NCBI GenBank assembly: GCA_027694045.1
Contig: JAQEWB010000006.1
Coordinates: 1-64,000 of the forward strand
Reading direction: 5' to 3'
From: Bacillaceae bacterium OF18-1A
GTDB lineage: Bacteria; Bacillota; Bacilli; Bacillales; Bacillaceae_G
Length of the DNA stretch: 64,000 nt
Part shown: one piece after another, positions 26,536 through 36,223 of the stretch
How positions within the stretch are numbered: position 1 is the stretch's first letter
How the letters are laid out: every line of letters begins with the position of its first letter
The notes under the pieces: generated by a model
Database searches by the model: none
What the model was told of the DNA's origin: nothing
The model's input: only the letters and a program-made list of their open reading frames with translations
Position numbers and translations under genes: made by a program

Positions 26536-28062
26536 TTATTCGTTATCAACTTGCTTTAATGGCTGATCCGCAGGTCCTTCTATAACATCCCCATCAATTG
26601 AAAAACGAGAACCGTGACAAGGGCAATCCCAAGTACAATCACCGTTATTCCATTCAACTTCACAACCTAGGTGTGTACATGTTGTATCGACAATATGTAG
26701 TTTTCCTTCTTCGTCTTTATAAGCACCTGCCCGTTTACCGTTAACATGTACAACAGATCCTTCACCAACTGCAAGATCTTCTGGTTTACGTAATGCTGTT
26801 TCAATTTTTCCTTCAATTAAATGTTTAGCAACATCAACGTTTTGAGAGAAGAATGTTTTTATATCCGGATTTGCATGAAAGCGTGATGGTGCAAATAGCT
26901 CTTTATATGGATTGTGTACTTTTAGAATGGAGTCCTTTAGTAAATGAGCTGCTGCAGTTCCAGTTGTCATTCCCCATTTCCGATATCCAGTTGCAACAAA
27001 TATATTTGGATTTCTTTCGTTAATATGTCCGATATAAGGGAGCTTATCTAGAGTAATTAAATCTTGAGCGGACCACCTATACGGAACTTCATTTACCCCA
27101 AAAGTTGCTTCAGCAAAAGAATATAGAGCTTCATAGTGAAGCATCGTATTTATTCCTTGTCCGGTTTTATGACTTTCTCCGCCAATCAAAATTAATTTTT
27201 CTCCGTTGTTTGTTATATAGCGTAAAGAGCGTTTTGGATCATCAATGCTTAAATACATACCACCTGGATAGTCAGTTTTTGCTTTTATTGCAAGAGCATA
27301 GGAACGTTCTGCATACATTCTTGTGAAGAAAAAGCTATTAGCATCATAGAAAGGAAAATGTGAACAAGAGACAACATATTCACAAGTGATGCTATGGCCC
27401 TCTTTTGTAATTACTTGTGGATAATCTCCTTTTTCCACATCCATAGCTGTTGTTTGTTCATAAACCTTTCCGCCCATCTCTACAAACTTTTCTAAAAGTG
27501 TTTTTAAATAAAGGAGAGGATGGAATTGTGCTTGGTTTTTCATTACAAGTGCAGATTGTACTGGAATAGGAAGCGACAGAGATTGAACATAGTCACAAGG
27601 TATATTTAGTTTTTGATAAGCTTCATATTCTTTTGATAAACTTCTTAATCCGTTATCGGTAGCTGTATATAAATACGAGTCTTCCTGTGAGAGGTTACAT
27701 TCAATCTTATATGCTTGCACAGTTTTGTTTATGAATTGTAGAGCGTGATTATTTGATTTGTAGTAAAGCCCAGCTTGCTCAACACCAAAATGATTTATTA
27801 ATTCATCATAAATAAGATCGTGCTGTGCTGTTATTTTCGCCGTTGTATGCCCAGTTGTTCCATTTAAAATAAGCCCAGAATCAATTAACACAACGTCGAT
27901 GCCTTCTTTCGCAAGTAAATAGGCAGTGGTTATACCTGTAATGCCAGCACCGATAACAGCAACTTTCGTTTTTATGTTTTCGGATAAACGTGGGAAAGTA
28001 GGAAACGAAATAGATTCAATCCAATAAGATTGTGGCAATTGTGGAAATGTATCACTTGTCAT
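26536..28062 (-). CDS. FAD-dependent oxidoreductase with C-terminal Rieske domain (YhfW-like)
   Basis: A 508-aa protein. A DAO-type FAD domain opens with VAVIGAGITGITTAYLLAKEG (about residue 34) and includes the ATGYRKWGMTTG flavin-contact segment. A Rieske [2Fe-2S] domain fills the last about 80 residues, with ligands in CTHLGCEV and CPCHGSRF. The start at 28062 (MTSDTFPQL) follows GGAGGATT; an upstream ATG at 28125 has no SD. Related to B. subtilis YhfW. Substrate unknown; probably a cytosolic oxidation coupled to the Rieske cluster. Confidence 0.88.
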   Translation of the reverse strand: MTSDTFPQLPQSYWIESISFPTFPRLSENIKTKVAVIGAGITGITTAYLLAKEGIDVVLIDSGLILNGTTGHTTAKITAQHDLIYDELINHFGVEQAGLYYKSNNHALQFINKTVQAYKIECNLSQEDSYLYTATDNGLRSLSKEYEAYQKLNIPCDYVQSLSLPIPVQSALVMKNQAQFHPLLYLKTLLEKFVEMGGKVYEQTTAMDVEKGDYPQVITKEGHSITCEYVVSCSHFPFYDANSFFFTRMYAERSYALAIKAKTDYPGGMYLSIDDPKRSLRYITNNGEKLILIGGESHKTGQGINTMLHYEALYSFAEATFGVNEVPYRWSAQDLITLDKLPYIGHINERNPNIFVATGYRKWGMTTGTAAAHLLKDSILKVHNPYKELFAPSRFHANPDIKTFFSQNVDVAKHLIEGKIETALRKPEDLAVGEGSVVHVNGKRAGAYKDEEGKLHIVDTTCTHLGCEVEWNNGDCTWDCPCHGSRFSIDGDVIEGPADQPLKQVDNE

Positions 28063-28384
28063 TATGGAATCCTCCTGATTTAGAACAATTTTCCTTTTAA
28101 TATTTCCATATGATATGGAATTCATGTGTGTTGTTTTAGTAGGATTCTATTTTATAAACAAAAAAGATAAAATTATTTTGATATAATTATTTTTTCGAGG
28201 CGTATGGTAGAGAGGGATTTATGGGAAACTAAATTTAGAGGATTGTAGTTGTTAACTACACAGTGAATGATCGAATAAGATAGAGTCTTTGTTATTGAAA
28301 TATATTTAGGGATATTTTTGATAAAATCCTGTAAAATCTATGATTTTTCTTTAGCGGAATAAAGTATACTTATAAAAATATAAC

Positions 28385-28413
28385 CAACTTTTATTACTAG
28401 GTCATAAAAGTTG
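28385..28413. promoter_or_regulatory. Inverted repeat abutting the desaturase -35
   Basis: Perfect 10-bp arms CAACTTTTAT (28385-28394) and ATAAAAGTTG (28404-28413) with a 9-bp centre end exactly at the TTGACA. A candidate binding site for a response regulator or activator. Confidence 0.55.
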
Positions 28414-28443
28414 TTGACAATATAGAAATTCTATTGTTATGAT
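28414..28443 (+). promoter_or_regulatory. Promoter of the desaturase gene
   Basis: TTGACA and TATGAT are separated by 18 bp. The spacer contains a 13-bp near-palindrome ATAGAAATTCTAT, a possible repressor site. Confidence 0.7.
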
Positions 28444-28642
28444 TCATCATGTGGAAAGGTTGATAGAGAGTAAAAAGAGAAATGTTTTTCATTGATAATA
28501 AAAGCGAGAAATAAGTGACGATAGAGTGAGTATATTTTCCTTATAATAAATGCTTTTTAGATCACCTAGTAAAATCAATCTGGAAGCAAAAAAATGACAT
28601 ATGTAAGTTGCGCAGAGCGCGGCATAAGAAAGGGGCAAAAGG

Positions 28643-29728
28643 ATGAAGGAGCTTCATACGTTTGGGTGGTATGCAGCGCGTGTATCACCACATTTGCCAA
28701 AAAAAGCATTTAAACCAGTCCCTACTCGTTTATTTGGTGGACTGGCTTACTTACTTGTGGCATTGGCGGGATTAATAACGATTGGTGTATTTGAATTGAA
28801 TGTGTGGGCAAATTTAGGGATTGCGATTGTTCTTGGGCTATGTTTTGCTTCTCTTGGATTTTTAGGGCATGAAATTTTACATGGAACAGTTGTAAGAAAG
28901 GCATGGCTTCGTGATTTTTTAGGTGCGATTGCATTTATGCCGTTATCAACAGGACCGAAGCTTTGGAGAAAGTGGCATAATGCAACGCATCATGTTCATA
29001 CACAACATGAAGAAAATGATCCAGATGCATGGCCAACACTTGAAAAGCTTAAAAAGAGTAAGTTTTTGAGCTGGGTATATCGTATGCCTCTTCATGTACG
29101 CTCATTCTTTAGTTTTCTGTCATTAACCATTCAATTTACATTGCATTCGACGCGAATGTTCTTTCATTTTATAAAAGAATTTAAATCATCCAACCAGAAA
29201 TCTGTATGGCTTCAACTCCTTTTGCCTTGGACTGTTTGGATTAGTTTATTGTTTATTATGGGACCTGGAAAGTGGTTATTTGCATATGTGATTCCATTGT
29301 TAATTGCTAACTTTATTGTAATGGCATATATCGCAACAAATCATCGACTAAATCCAATTGTTCCAGTAAATGATCCATTAGCAAACTGCTTATCAGTAAC
29401 AGTACCGCGTTGGGTAGACGTTTTACATTTCAATTTCTCATATCACACAGAACATCATTTGTTCCCTGCTATGAGCTCTAAATACTATCCGTTAGTAAAA
29501 GAGAAAATTAAAGAAATGTGGCCGGAACGTTATCATGAGATGCCAATGACAAAAGCTTTGGCAGCACTGTGGAATACACCACGTGTATACTATCAAGGAA
29601 GCGAATTAATTGATCCACATAAAGAACATTTCTACGGTTCTTTAGGAAATGGACTAGACCCTCATAATATTTCATATCGTGAGGACCATATAGAGGAAAA
29701 AGAGAACGTTAAAAAAGTAAATCAATAA
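28643..29728 (+). CDS. Membrane fatty-acid desaturase
   Basis: A 361-aa di-iron membrane desaturase that puts a cis double bond into membrane lipid acyl chains. The three histidine boxes are visible: GHEILH (about residue 75), HNATHHVHTQHE (about 113) and HTEHHLF (about 272). Two pairs of membrane helices lie between them. B. cereus has two such enzymes, delta-5 and delta-10. By locus I recall this one as the delta-10 type, but the regiospecificity cannot be read from the sequence. ATG start, SD AAAGGGG. Likely cold-regulated by inference. Confidence 0.92.
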   Translation: MKELHTFGWYAARVSPHLPKKAFKPVPTRLFGGLAYLLVALAGLITIGVFELNVWANLGIAIVLGLCFASLGFLGHEILHGTVVRKAWLRDFLGAIAFMPLSTGPKLWRKWHNATHHVHTQHEENDPDAWPTLEKLKKSKFLSWVYRMPLHVRSFFSFLSLTIQFTLHSTRMFFHFIKEFKSSNQKSVWLQLLLPWTVWISLLFIMGPGKWLFAYVIPLLIANFIVMAYIATNHRLNPIVPVNDPLANCLSVTVPRWVDVLHFNFSYHTEHHLFPAMSSKYYPLVKEKIKEMWPERYHEMPMTKALAALWNTPRVYYQGSELIDPHKEHFYGSLGNGLDPHNISYREDHIEEKENVKKVNQ

Positions 29729-29743
29729 GTACGTATATATTTG

Positions 29744-29779
29744 AAAAAAAGCAAGCTACTGAAGAGTAGCTTGCTTTTT
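29744..29779. terminator. Bidirectional terminator, desaturase/GT-GH fusion
   Basis: A perfect 16-bp stem (AAAAAAGCAAGCTACT / AGTAGCTTGCTTTTT) lies between convergent genes. Confidence 0.93.
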
Positions 29780-29780
29780 G

Positions 29781-32700
29781 TTATTTTGTAGCTTGATATA
29801 CTTTTTGCATGTAGTAGTAACTTTTCTTAAGTCGTGATGTGTATTCAACAACATCACCCCACTTTTGATAATTATAGGAAGCATATTCTCCAGTTTGTGC
29901 AGTTGTAATGTTTTCATCACCAATTTGAACGGTGAAGCCAATCGCATTAATATTTTGTTTCGTAGTTAAACCATCTGTTTCCTCGTTCGCATAAATATCA
30001 CCAATAAATTCTTTTATATTAGGTGCTTTCGCATTTAGTACCATCCAAGGAATACGAATTTCAATAGTTTCCTTTTCAGGAGTGGAGAAATCTGCAAGTG
30101 AGTTGTAATCTTCACTTGCTGGGTTACTATTCCCCATAGTTAATGCCCCGACATTGAATTTTTCAAATGGCAATTGTTCCTGAGAAAGTGGCAATGTAAT
30201 TGGCAAACTTAATGCTGTATAAATAGGGGAGAATTGCCCACTATTTTTTTCTGGTTTTGTATATGGAATTAAGTTTCGTTGGAAACCAAATTCATACGAA
30301 AATACATCATAGTAAGAATCAACAAGGATTTGATTAGATTGTCCGCCGTGCAGATCGATTTTAAAGTCAGCACCTTCTTTCATAGAAAGGCCGTTAAATT
30401 CTTTATTCCCCTGTTCAGGTAATACGTTCAACCCAATTGTAATAGGTTCTTCTTCAAGAGATAGAGCTTTTGGACGGTTAATAGATAAGTATAAATACGA
30501 CTCATCGTGTGTTACGAAGGTTGTATAACCATTCTTATCTCCAATTTTCGTTTTTGTTTTCCAGTCGCTCGTATCACCGTCGACATTAATAGTATGTGAT
30601 TCAAATGATAATAAACCGAAATGTTGTTCAGGAACTTGTACATTGTTCCAATGTGGTCGTTCTTCTTTATTATCATATTTAGTTGTATTCCAAGAGAACT
30701 TAAACCATTCATCTTGCCAAATAAATACAATACCACCAGCTAATTTTGCTTGGACAATATCTTCGAAGAGTTCCGCATTACGTTTACCTTGTTCATCTTC
30801 ATTCATATGACCTTGGTTTTTTCCATGTATATTTTTGTGAGAAATTCCTCGGGATCCTGGAATGCCAAATTCTGAAATGACAACCGGCATTTCATGTGAG
30901 TCATGTAAGTCTTTTAGATAAGCAGCGTAACTATTTGGTTGTCCACGATGATCTTTAAAATTCACTTTATCAGGATCAAAGTTTAAGAAATCAGGATAAT
31001 AAGGGTATACGTGATAAGAGGCGAATGCCCCACTTGGATAAGTCTTTTTAGCAAAAATATGATTTGGATTTATTGATACAGCATCTTCACCAATGAACGG
31101 CTCGGCAGGATGATCTAGTAAATCAGTTGTAACCCAGTTAGAGAAAGCGATAGGTTGAGCTGTTTCGTATTTGTTAATGGAATATTGAGCAATATGATTC
31201 ATTCCTTCGGCTAGCCATATTTCAAATGGACTAGCGTTCTTTGTCTCGAAATATTTACCATTGAATGAAGTTTTATCAGCGTGTTTCTTATTCGTTTCAA
31301 TGACCATATCAGGATCCCATTCAATCCCTAGAATCCAACCAGCTAAATATTGTGACACATCATAATTATATTCTCCGTAGGCGTGTCCTTTTTCAGCAGC
31401 GATTGTTGTATTACCATGAATGACATCAGCTGTGCGTTCGATATTTTTAAAGATTTCATTTTTTGATTGGTAAGCATCTTTTGTTTCTAGTAGCTGTTCT
31501 TCTTCAACCCATACACCATGGAAGAAATATAAAGGTTGTTTTGCTTGTTGGTTAAATTCAAATAAAGCTTCATAAAAAACAGGAGGATGAATGGTATAAA
31601 TACGAATTGTATTTGCGCCCATTTCACTAATTTGTCTTAGCCATTTTTTATACTCCGCCTTTGTAATTGCAGCATCTCCTGGAAATGCCCCTGGTTTTGC
31701 CATACCAAGATTTACACCTTTAATTGTCCAATCCTCCCATTTACTTCCTGTATAATGTTGAAGAGATTGCTTATTGCGGTCTGCTTTAAAGCCATATGAA
31801 ATCGTATTTTCAGCACTTTTTATTAATGTTGGTTGTAATCGATGCTTTGTTGCATCCATACCGAAAATAACTGCAAAAATAATAAGGAAGAAGGCGATTC
31901 TTCGAAGCCACCAAAAACGTTCTGAAGATTGATTTTCAAGAGATTTACGCTTCATTTTCCCCCAGCCTTTAATTCGGAAAAGACTTTGGAAAAGCCCTAA
32001 AAATCGGTACCAAACTGTAAGAGGACGATACCAAAATGACTCAGTTAAGGACCAGAGAAGTAAGAGTGTAAAATCTTTAATACTATTTTGTTTTTTCATA
32101 CTCCATTCTTCTAATAATACAACTCCTACAGATAGAAATGACCCGTATAGTACGGTAGCAGCTAGCAGTAAAAATACATATTCTGTGAAAATTTCATCAA
32201 ATAATAGATGATAAAGTAACAGTAAATAGCCAAGTATTTCAATGATGGGACCGAGCCATTCTAGTAATAAATAAAAAGGCATTGCAACCATGCCAAATGC
32301 TTTATACTTTGGACGGAATAAAATATCCTTATGACGCCATAAAGTTTCACCTAGACCGCGGTGCCAACGACTTCGTTGCTTACGAAATGTTGTTAAATCA
32401 TCAGGAGCTTGCGTCCAGCAAATTGCATTTGGATTATATATAATTTTCTTTTCTTCGCCATCTTGTAAAGCCTTTTTATGGAGATGAACGACGAGCTCCA
32501 TGTCCTCTCCGACAGTGTTTCGTTGATAACCGCCAACACGAACAACTTCTCCTTTGTCGAAAATACCAAATGCACCAGAAATGATAGGGAGAATATTATA
32601 CTTGCTCCATGCTAAGCGACCAAATAAGAAGCCGCGCAAATACTCAATAATTTGCATGAGAGCAAGAGGTTGTTTTGGAAGACGATTTTCAATCATTTGT

Positions 32701-33335
32701 CCATTTTGTATGTAAGAACCATTGACAATACGAACGCTTCCACCTGTTACCATAACTTTTTCAGGAGATTCATAAATTGGTTTCATTGCTTTCATAAGTG
32801 CATCGCGTTCTAAAAGAGAGTCGGCATCTAATGAGCAAACATATGGATAGTTTGAAATATTGATGCCGGCATTTAAAGCATCTGCTTTACCGCCATTTTC
32901 TTTATCGACAACGATGATATGTTTATTAACAGATGAACGATATATTTTGCGAATGGTTTCTGTTTCCAATTGTAATCGAACGACGTTTTGAATTTCGTAT
33001 AGCTGAAAATGATTTTTTAATTGTTCCAAAGTGTCATCATTGGATCCATCGTTTACAACGATTACTTCAAACTCAGGATACTCTAAGGTTAATAGTGATT
33101 GGACACTTGATACGATAGTGACGCCTTCATTATAAGCAGGAACGATAATAGAAACAGGCCGAGTAATACTAGACTGTAAATAATGAAGTAATTCTCTGTT
33201 TTCATCCCGTTCTCGCTTTCTTCTCAAGGTGAATGCAGAAATAAGAAAGATAGCGGTATAGAATAAGATGGCAATCCCCATATAAAGTAAGAAGAACCAT
33301 TGAGAAACCTTTAAAAAGATATCAAGATAATGCAT
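29781..33335 (-). CDS. Glycosyltransferase family 2 - glycoside hydrolase fusion membrane protein
   Basis: A 1184-aa protein. Order: TM helix (about 12-36); processive GT2 domain (about 57-310) with VSIIVPAYNEG, VVNDGSNDD, SLDADS, GEDMEL (TED-like) and QRSRWHRG (Q-x-x-R-W); a block of about four TM helices (about 345-460); another TM (about 475-500); then an exported TIM-barrel glycosidase-like domain (about 530-870) with GIEWDPD and VISEFGIPGSRG as likely acid/base and nucleophile; finally a beta-rich domain (about 880-1184) resembling a carbohydrate-binding module. This suggests synthesis, export and trimming of a surface polysaccharide by one chain. It overlaps the HEAT gene by 14 bp. Confidence 0.88.
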   Translation of the reverse strand: MHYLDIFLKVSQWFFLLYMGIAILFYTAIFLISAFTLRRKRERDENRELLHYLQSSITRPVSIIVPAYNEGVTIVSSVQSLLTLEYPEFEVIVVNDGSNDDTLEQLKNHFQLYEIQNVVRLQLETETIRKIYRSSVNKHIIVVDKENGGKADALNAGINISNYPYVCSLDADSLLERDALMKAMKPIYESPEKVMVTGGSVRIVNGSYIQNGQMIENRLPKQPLALMQIIEYLRGFLFGRLAWSKYNILPIISGAFGIFDKGEVVRVGGYQRNTVGEDMELVVHLHKKALQDGEEKKIIYNPNAICWTQAPDDLTTFRKQRSRWHRGLGETLWRHKDILFRPKYKAFGMVAMPFYLLLEWLGPIIEILGYLLLLYHLLFDEIFTEYVFLLLAATVLYGSFLSVGVVLLEEWSMKKQNSIKDFTLLLLWSLTESFWYRPLTVWYRFLGLFQSLFRIKGWGKMKRKSLENQSSERFWWLRRIAFFLIIFAVIFGMDATKHRLQPTLIKSAENTISYGFKADRNKQSLQHYTGSKWEDWTIKGVNLGMAKPGAFPGDAAITKAEYKKWLRQISEMGANTIRIYTIHPPVFYEALFEFNQQAKQPLYFFHGVWVEEEQLLETKDAYQSKNEIFKNIERTADVIHGNTTIAAEKGHAYGEYNYDVSQYLAGWILGIEWDPDMVIETNKKHADKTSFNGKYFETKNASPFEIWLAEGMNHIAQYSINKYETAQPIAFSNWVTTDLLDHPAEPFIGEDAVSINPNHIFAKKTYPSGAFASYHVYPYYPDFLNFDPDKVNFKDHRGQPNSYAAYLKDLHDSHEMPVVISEFGIPGSRGISHKNIHGKNQGHMNEDEQGKRNAELFEDIVQAKLAGGIVFIWQDEWFKFSWNTTKYDNKEERPHWNNVQVPEQHFGLLSFESHTINVDGDTSDWKTKTKIGDKNGYTTFVTHDESYLYLSINRPKALSLEEEPITIGLNVLPEQGNKEFNGLSMKEGADFKIDLHGGQSNQILVDSYYDVFSYEFGFQRNLIPYTKPEKNSGQFSPIYTALSLPITLPLSQEQLPFEKFNVGALTMGNSNPASEDYNSLADFSTPEKETIEIRIPWMVLNAKAPNIKEFIGDIYANEETDGLTTKQNINAIGFTVQIGDENITTAQTGEYASYNYQKWGDVVEYTSRLKKSYYYMQKVYQATK

Positions 33336-34362
33336 GTGTTGTCACATCCTTTCGTGCTAAAGCCTCTAATGCACTTTCACGTGCGAACCGATCAGAGTGA
33401 TGTAAGGCAATTTCAATATATTTTTCTTTCCAATTTGAATAATATTGAATTGCATGTTGTACTTCACGACGTATCCACCAAGATTGATGTCCCGCTTGTT
33501 TTAATAAATAAGGGAAATATGTTTCATCTTTAAAGGGACTTATTACACGAATAATCATTAGGTGAATTTGCCAACTTTCTTTTTTAAATAGATGTTCAAT
33601 ATGCTCTTTTGTTTCTTCTTTTGGCATTAATTTTGAAATAGCATGTAACGAGCGAATAATAATTTCTTCATCTTTATTCGTTAAGTTTTGAATGAGGAAA
33701 GGATAGAAAATATTGTCATCTCGTGTACCGATTGCATTTAAAATCTCATACTGAAATGGCTCGGGTAATGTGTGGAAAAACTCAACCCAAACAGAAAAAT
33801 TTTCAGTTTGAGAAACACTTAAAGCAATCATAGTGATTGGAATTGAATCTTGGACACTTGTTGCAAGCAAGATTGCTTGTCTTGTGTTTAATATACTTAA
33901 GGTAGTAAATGCCTGATACTGGATAGATCCAGATGTTTGAGTACAAATATCTTTTACTTCATTTTCGAACTCTTTTATTTGGAAGAAAGAAATAATATCT
34001 AGTATATTTTGTTTTTCTATATGACTGCCATGTACTAACTTATTTTTATAATGAGGAAATAAATAGAATTGTAATAAATGATAAATTCGTTGTTTCTCAT
34101 CAATACCGGATACGAGCTGTGTGGCTTTAATGCAGATAGATTCTAATGCATGAATATCTGCTGTATGTTCGATTTTGAAATTATGGTATTTGTTATGCAT
34201 GATAAATTCATATATTGATTTCCTATTTTCTTCTTTCCATTTATGATTTTTTCTTTTGAAATTTCTACTACGTAATTTTAGTGAAATTAGATATATATAA
34301 GCTATAAGAATAGCGAGTATTAAAAAGATAACTATGGATTGTATAATCGTAACTATAATCAA
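33322..34362 (-). CDS. Membrane-anchored HEAT-repeat protein
   Basis: A 346-aa protein with one N-terminal TM helix (about 5-27) then a basic segment and an all-helical solenoid of HEAT-type repeats (for example NLTNKDEEIIIRSLHAISKL and HSDRFARESALEALARKD). It is a probable scaffold for the glycosyltransferase encoded next. It starts at TTG 34362 inside the upstream stop (TTGA overlap), with SD GGAAGGA about 10 nt before. It overlaps the GT-GH gene at its 3' end. No enzymatic motif. Confidence 0.75.
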   Translation of the reverse strand: MIIVTIIQSIVIFLILAILIAYIYLISLKLRSRNFKRKNHKWKEENRKSIYEFIMHNKYHNFKIEHTADIHALESICIKATQLVSGIDEKQRIYHLLQFYLFPHYKNKLVHGSHIEKQNILDIISFFQIKEFENEVKDICTQTSGSIQYQAFTTLSILNTRQAILLATSVQDSIPITMIALSVSQTENFSVWVEFFHTLPEPFQYEILNAIGTRDDNIFYPFLIQNLTNKDEEIIIRSLHAISKLMPKEETKEHIEHLFKKESWQIHLMIIRVISPFKDETYFPYLLKQAGHQSWWIRREVQHAIQYYSNWKEKYIEIALHHSDRFARESALEALARKDVTTHALS

Positions 34363-35243
34363 TAGCTTTCAGTCCTTCCTTCTAATAAGTGCGCCAAACG
34401 AACTTTAAATTCTACAGGTGAAAAGGGTTTTTCGATAAAATCATCAACTCCGGCTTTAAATGCTTCTTCAAGATGATGAGCTGTTGATTTAGTAGAGGTC
34501 ATAAAAATTCGGAAATGGTGACTGGGCAATAAACCTTTTAATCGATTAATAAGTTCTAATCCATCCATTTGAGGCATCATTCCATCCACGATTAGTATGA
34601 AGAATGGGAATTGTTCATAGATTTTTTCTTTGAAAAAGTGCTTTCCGCTAGTAAAATGATACACGTTTAATAAAGTTGTATATTCAGTTTGTATAAACTT
34701 CGCTAATAGATCGTCAGCAGTTACTACTACTAATGGAGGAGTTTGGCGAGATACGGACAGATATTTTTGTAATCTCTTTTGAATTGTTTCCAACGGTAAT
34801 TTTACATGTAATACTTCTTGCGCTGAGTGGTGGGCAATTTGTTCATCATCTGTATGCTCATAAAAATAGATGATAGGTTGCTGTATAAAATGAGAAGGAA
34901 TAATTTCTTTATACACAACAACACAATCGGCGTTATGTATGTTATCGACAATTTGAATAGAAGCATTTTGAAGTACCTCAGGTTTAGTTCCGATTATACA
35001 AACCTTAAGTAACTGCTCAGTCTGTTTAAAGGAAAGCATCATTTGGGTGATATGCTCGACTGTGTCGTAGACCGAGCTAGAATCTTTCAAAGTTGTAGAT
35101 AACTGTTGTAAATCTTTTTGTAATTGATAGAAGCTTAATGTTTCAGCTAGATTCGTCAAGTTATTTATATAACTTGCAAGTTGCTGAATGTCGTAAATTT
35201 GATATTTTTGTTTTAGCCAATCTTTATAAATTAAATCCAGCAT
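34359..35243 (-). CDS. Response regulator with C-terminal receiver domain and no DNA-binding domain
   Basis: A 294-aa protein. The C-terminal about 120 residues form a complete receiver: acidic pair ADD, phospho-acceptor Asp in ILIVDGMMPQMDG, Thr in FMTSTKS, and Lys in EKPFSP. The N-terminal part (about 1-75) is helical, and the middle (about 80-160, VCIIGTKPEVLQNAS...) looks like a degenerate receiver. Without an output domain it may act by protein contact on the HEAT protein or the glycosyltransferase. First gene of the three-gene unit, coupled by a 4-bp overlap. ATG start, SD GGAGA. No kinase nearby. Confidence 0.82.
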   Translation of the reverse strand: MLDLIYKDWLKQKYQIYDIQQLASYINNLTNLAETLSFYQLQKDLQQLSTTLKDSSSVYDTVEHITQMMLSFKQTEQLLKVCIIGTKPEVLQNASIQIVDNIHNADCVVVYKEIIPSHFIQQPIIYFYEHTDDEQIAHHSAQEVLHVKLPLETIQKRLQKYLSVSRQTPPLVVVTADDLLAKFIQTEYTTLLNVYHFTSGKHFFKEKIYEQFPFFILIVDGMMPQMDGLELINRLKGLLPSHHFRIFMTSTKSTAHHLEEAFKAGVDDFIEKPFSPVEFKVRLAHLLEGRTESY

Positions 35244-35395
35244 AACAATCTCCTTATACTATTCAAGATGTCTAGACATATATATTAATCTTTTACTATA
35301 TTAGGGATAATTGTATGATGTGTAAAGGGGATACTATAAAAATGTAATAAATTTTTCATATAATATAATGTTATGGAGTAAAAAGTAAGAAAAAA

Positions 35396-35425
35396 CAAAA
35401 AAGGTTAAGGAGATATACCTTAACC
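35396..35425 (-). terminator. Terminator of the amino-acid ABC operon
   Basis: GGTTAAGG / CCTTAACC stem, followed on the minus strand by TTTTTTGTTTTTT. Confidence 0.8.
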
Positions 35426-35437
35426 AGTGAAAGATGT

Positions 35438-36130
35438 TTAAAGAGAAATTTCTCTCGTTTTCTTTTTTGTAGTTTGTATAGAATTATTTTCTTTTCGCTG
35501 TAGTCGTTTCTCTAACAAATTAACAAGGTAAGTGAATAGAAGAACGAGTGCGAGATAGTATACACCAACGATTATGTAAGTATCTAATTGTTGGAAGTTA
35601 CCTGCGGCAATGGATAAACCAGATCCCCATAATTCGGACATCCCTACATAAGCAACAAGGGATGAATCCTTCAATCCAATAATAAATTGATTCCCTAGAG
35701 GGGGAAGGGATAGGCGGAATGCTTGCGGTAAGATAATACGGCGCATCGCTAAAGGATAAGGCATCCCTAAAGAGCGAGCTGCTTCCAATTGCCCCCGGTC
35801 AACGGATTGAATAGATCCGCGGAAAATCTCGGTAATATATGCACCGTTATGAATCGCTAAAGCAATTGCCCCTGCCCAAAAGGGAGTGAACACAATGATT
35901 GATGTAATACCGAAATAGAGAATTGCGATTTGAACAATTAAAGGTGTACCACGAATAATGGCAATATATACATGAGCGATATTATTTAAAACTTTATTAT
36001 TAGAGATTCGAAAGAAAGCGAATAGTAATCCAATTAATGAACCGAGTACTAGGGAGGTTAATGTTAATTGTAATGTTGCAATAGTAGCCTTTAAGAGTGT
36101 GGGATAGGTAGAAATCAAAATTTCAAACAT
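35438..36130 (-). CDS. Polar amino-acid ABC transporter permease
   Basis: A 230-aa His/Glu/Gln/Arg-type permease with about five TM helices. The N-terminal TIATLQLTLTSLVLGSLIG segment is typical of the family, and the EAA loop reads EAARSLGMPYPLAMRRIILP (about residues 130-149). It forms a homodimeric channel with the ATPase encoded upstream. ATG 36130 is preferred over GTG 36139 because GAGGTG lies 7 nt before it. Last gene of the operon, behind an attenuating hairpin. Confidence 0.93.
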   Translation of the reverse strand: MFEILISTYPTLLKATIATLQLTLTSLVLGSLIGLLFAFFRISNNKVLNNIAHVYIAIIRGTPLIVQIAILYFGITSIIVFTPFWAGAIALAIHNGAYITEIFRGSIQSVDRGQLEAARSLGMPYPLAMRRIILPQAFRLSLPPLGNQFIIGLKDSSLVAYVGMSELWGSGLSIAAGNFQQLDTYIIVGVYYLALVLLFTYLVNLLEKRLQRKENNSIQTTKKKTREISL

Positions 36131-36168
36131 GTGTTTCACCTCATATTGTATGGATTTTAGTTAGGAAT

Positions 36169-36195
36169 AAAAGGCCCCACATATAAAGTGGGGCA
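36169..36195 (-). terminator. Hairpin between binding-protein and permease genes
   Basis: A perfect 7-bp GC-rich stem GCCCCAC / GTGGGGC, followed on the minus strand by CTTTTATT. A partial terminator giving excess binding protein is likely. Confidence 0.65.
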
Positions 36196-36223
36196 TAATT
36201 TGTGAAATTTTTGAAGAGCTAAC

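Larger units (their letters stand above)
28063..28642. other. 580-bp intergenic region upstream of the desaturase gene
   Basis: AT-rich, with no ORF that has an RBS. The desaturase promoter and inverted repeats lie at 28385-28443, leaving a leader of about 190 nt before the desaturase start. I see no known riboswitch in that leader. Confidence 0.5.
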
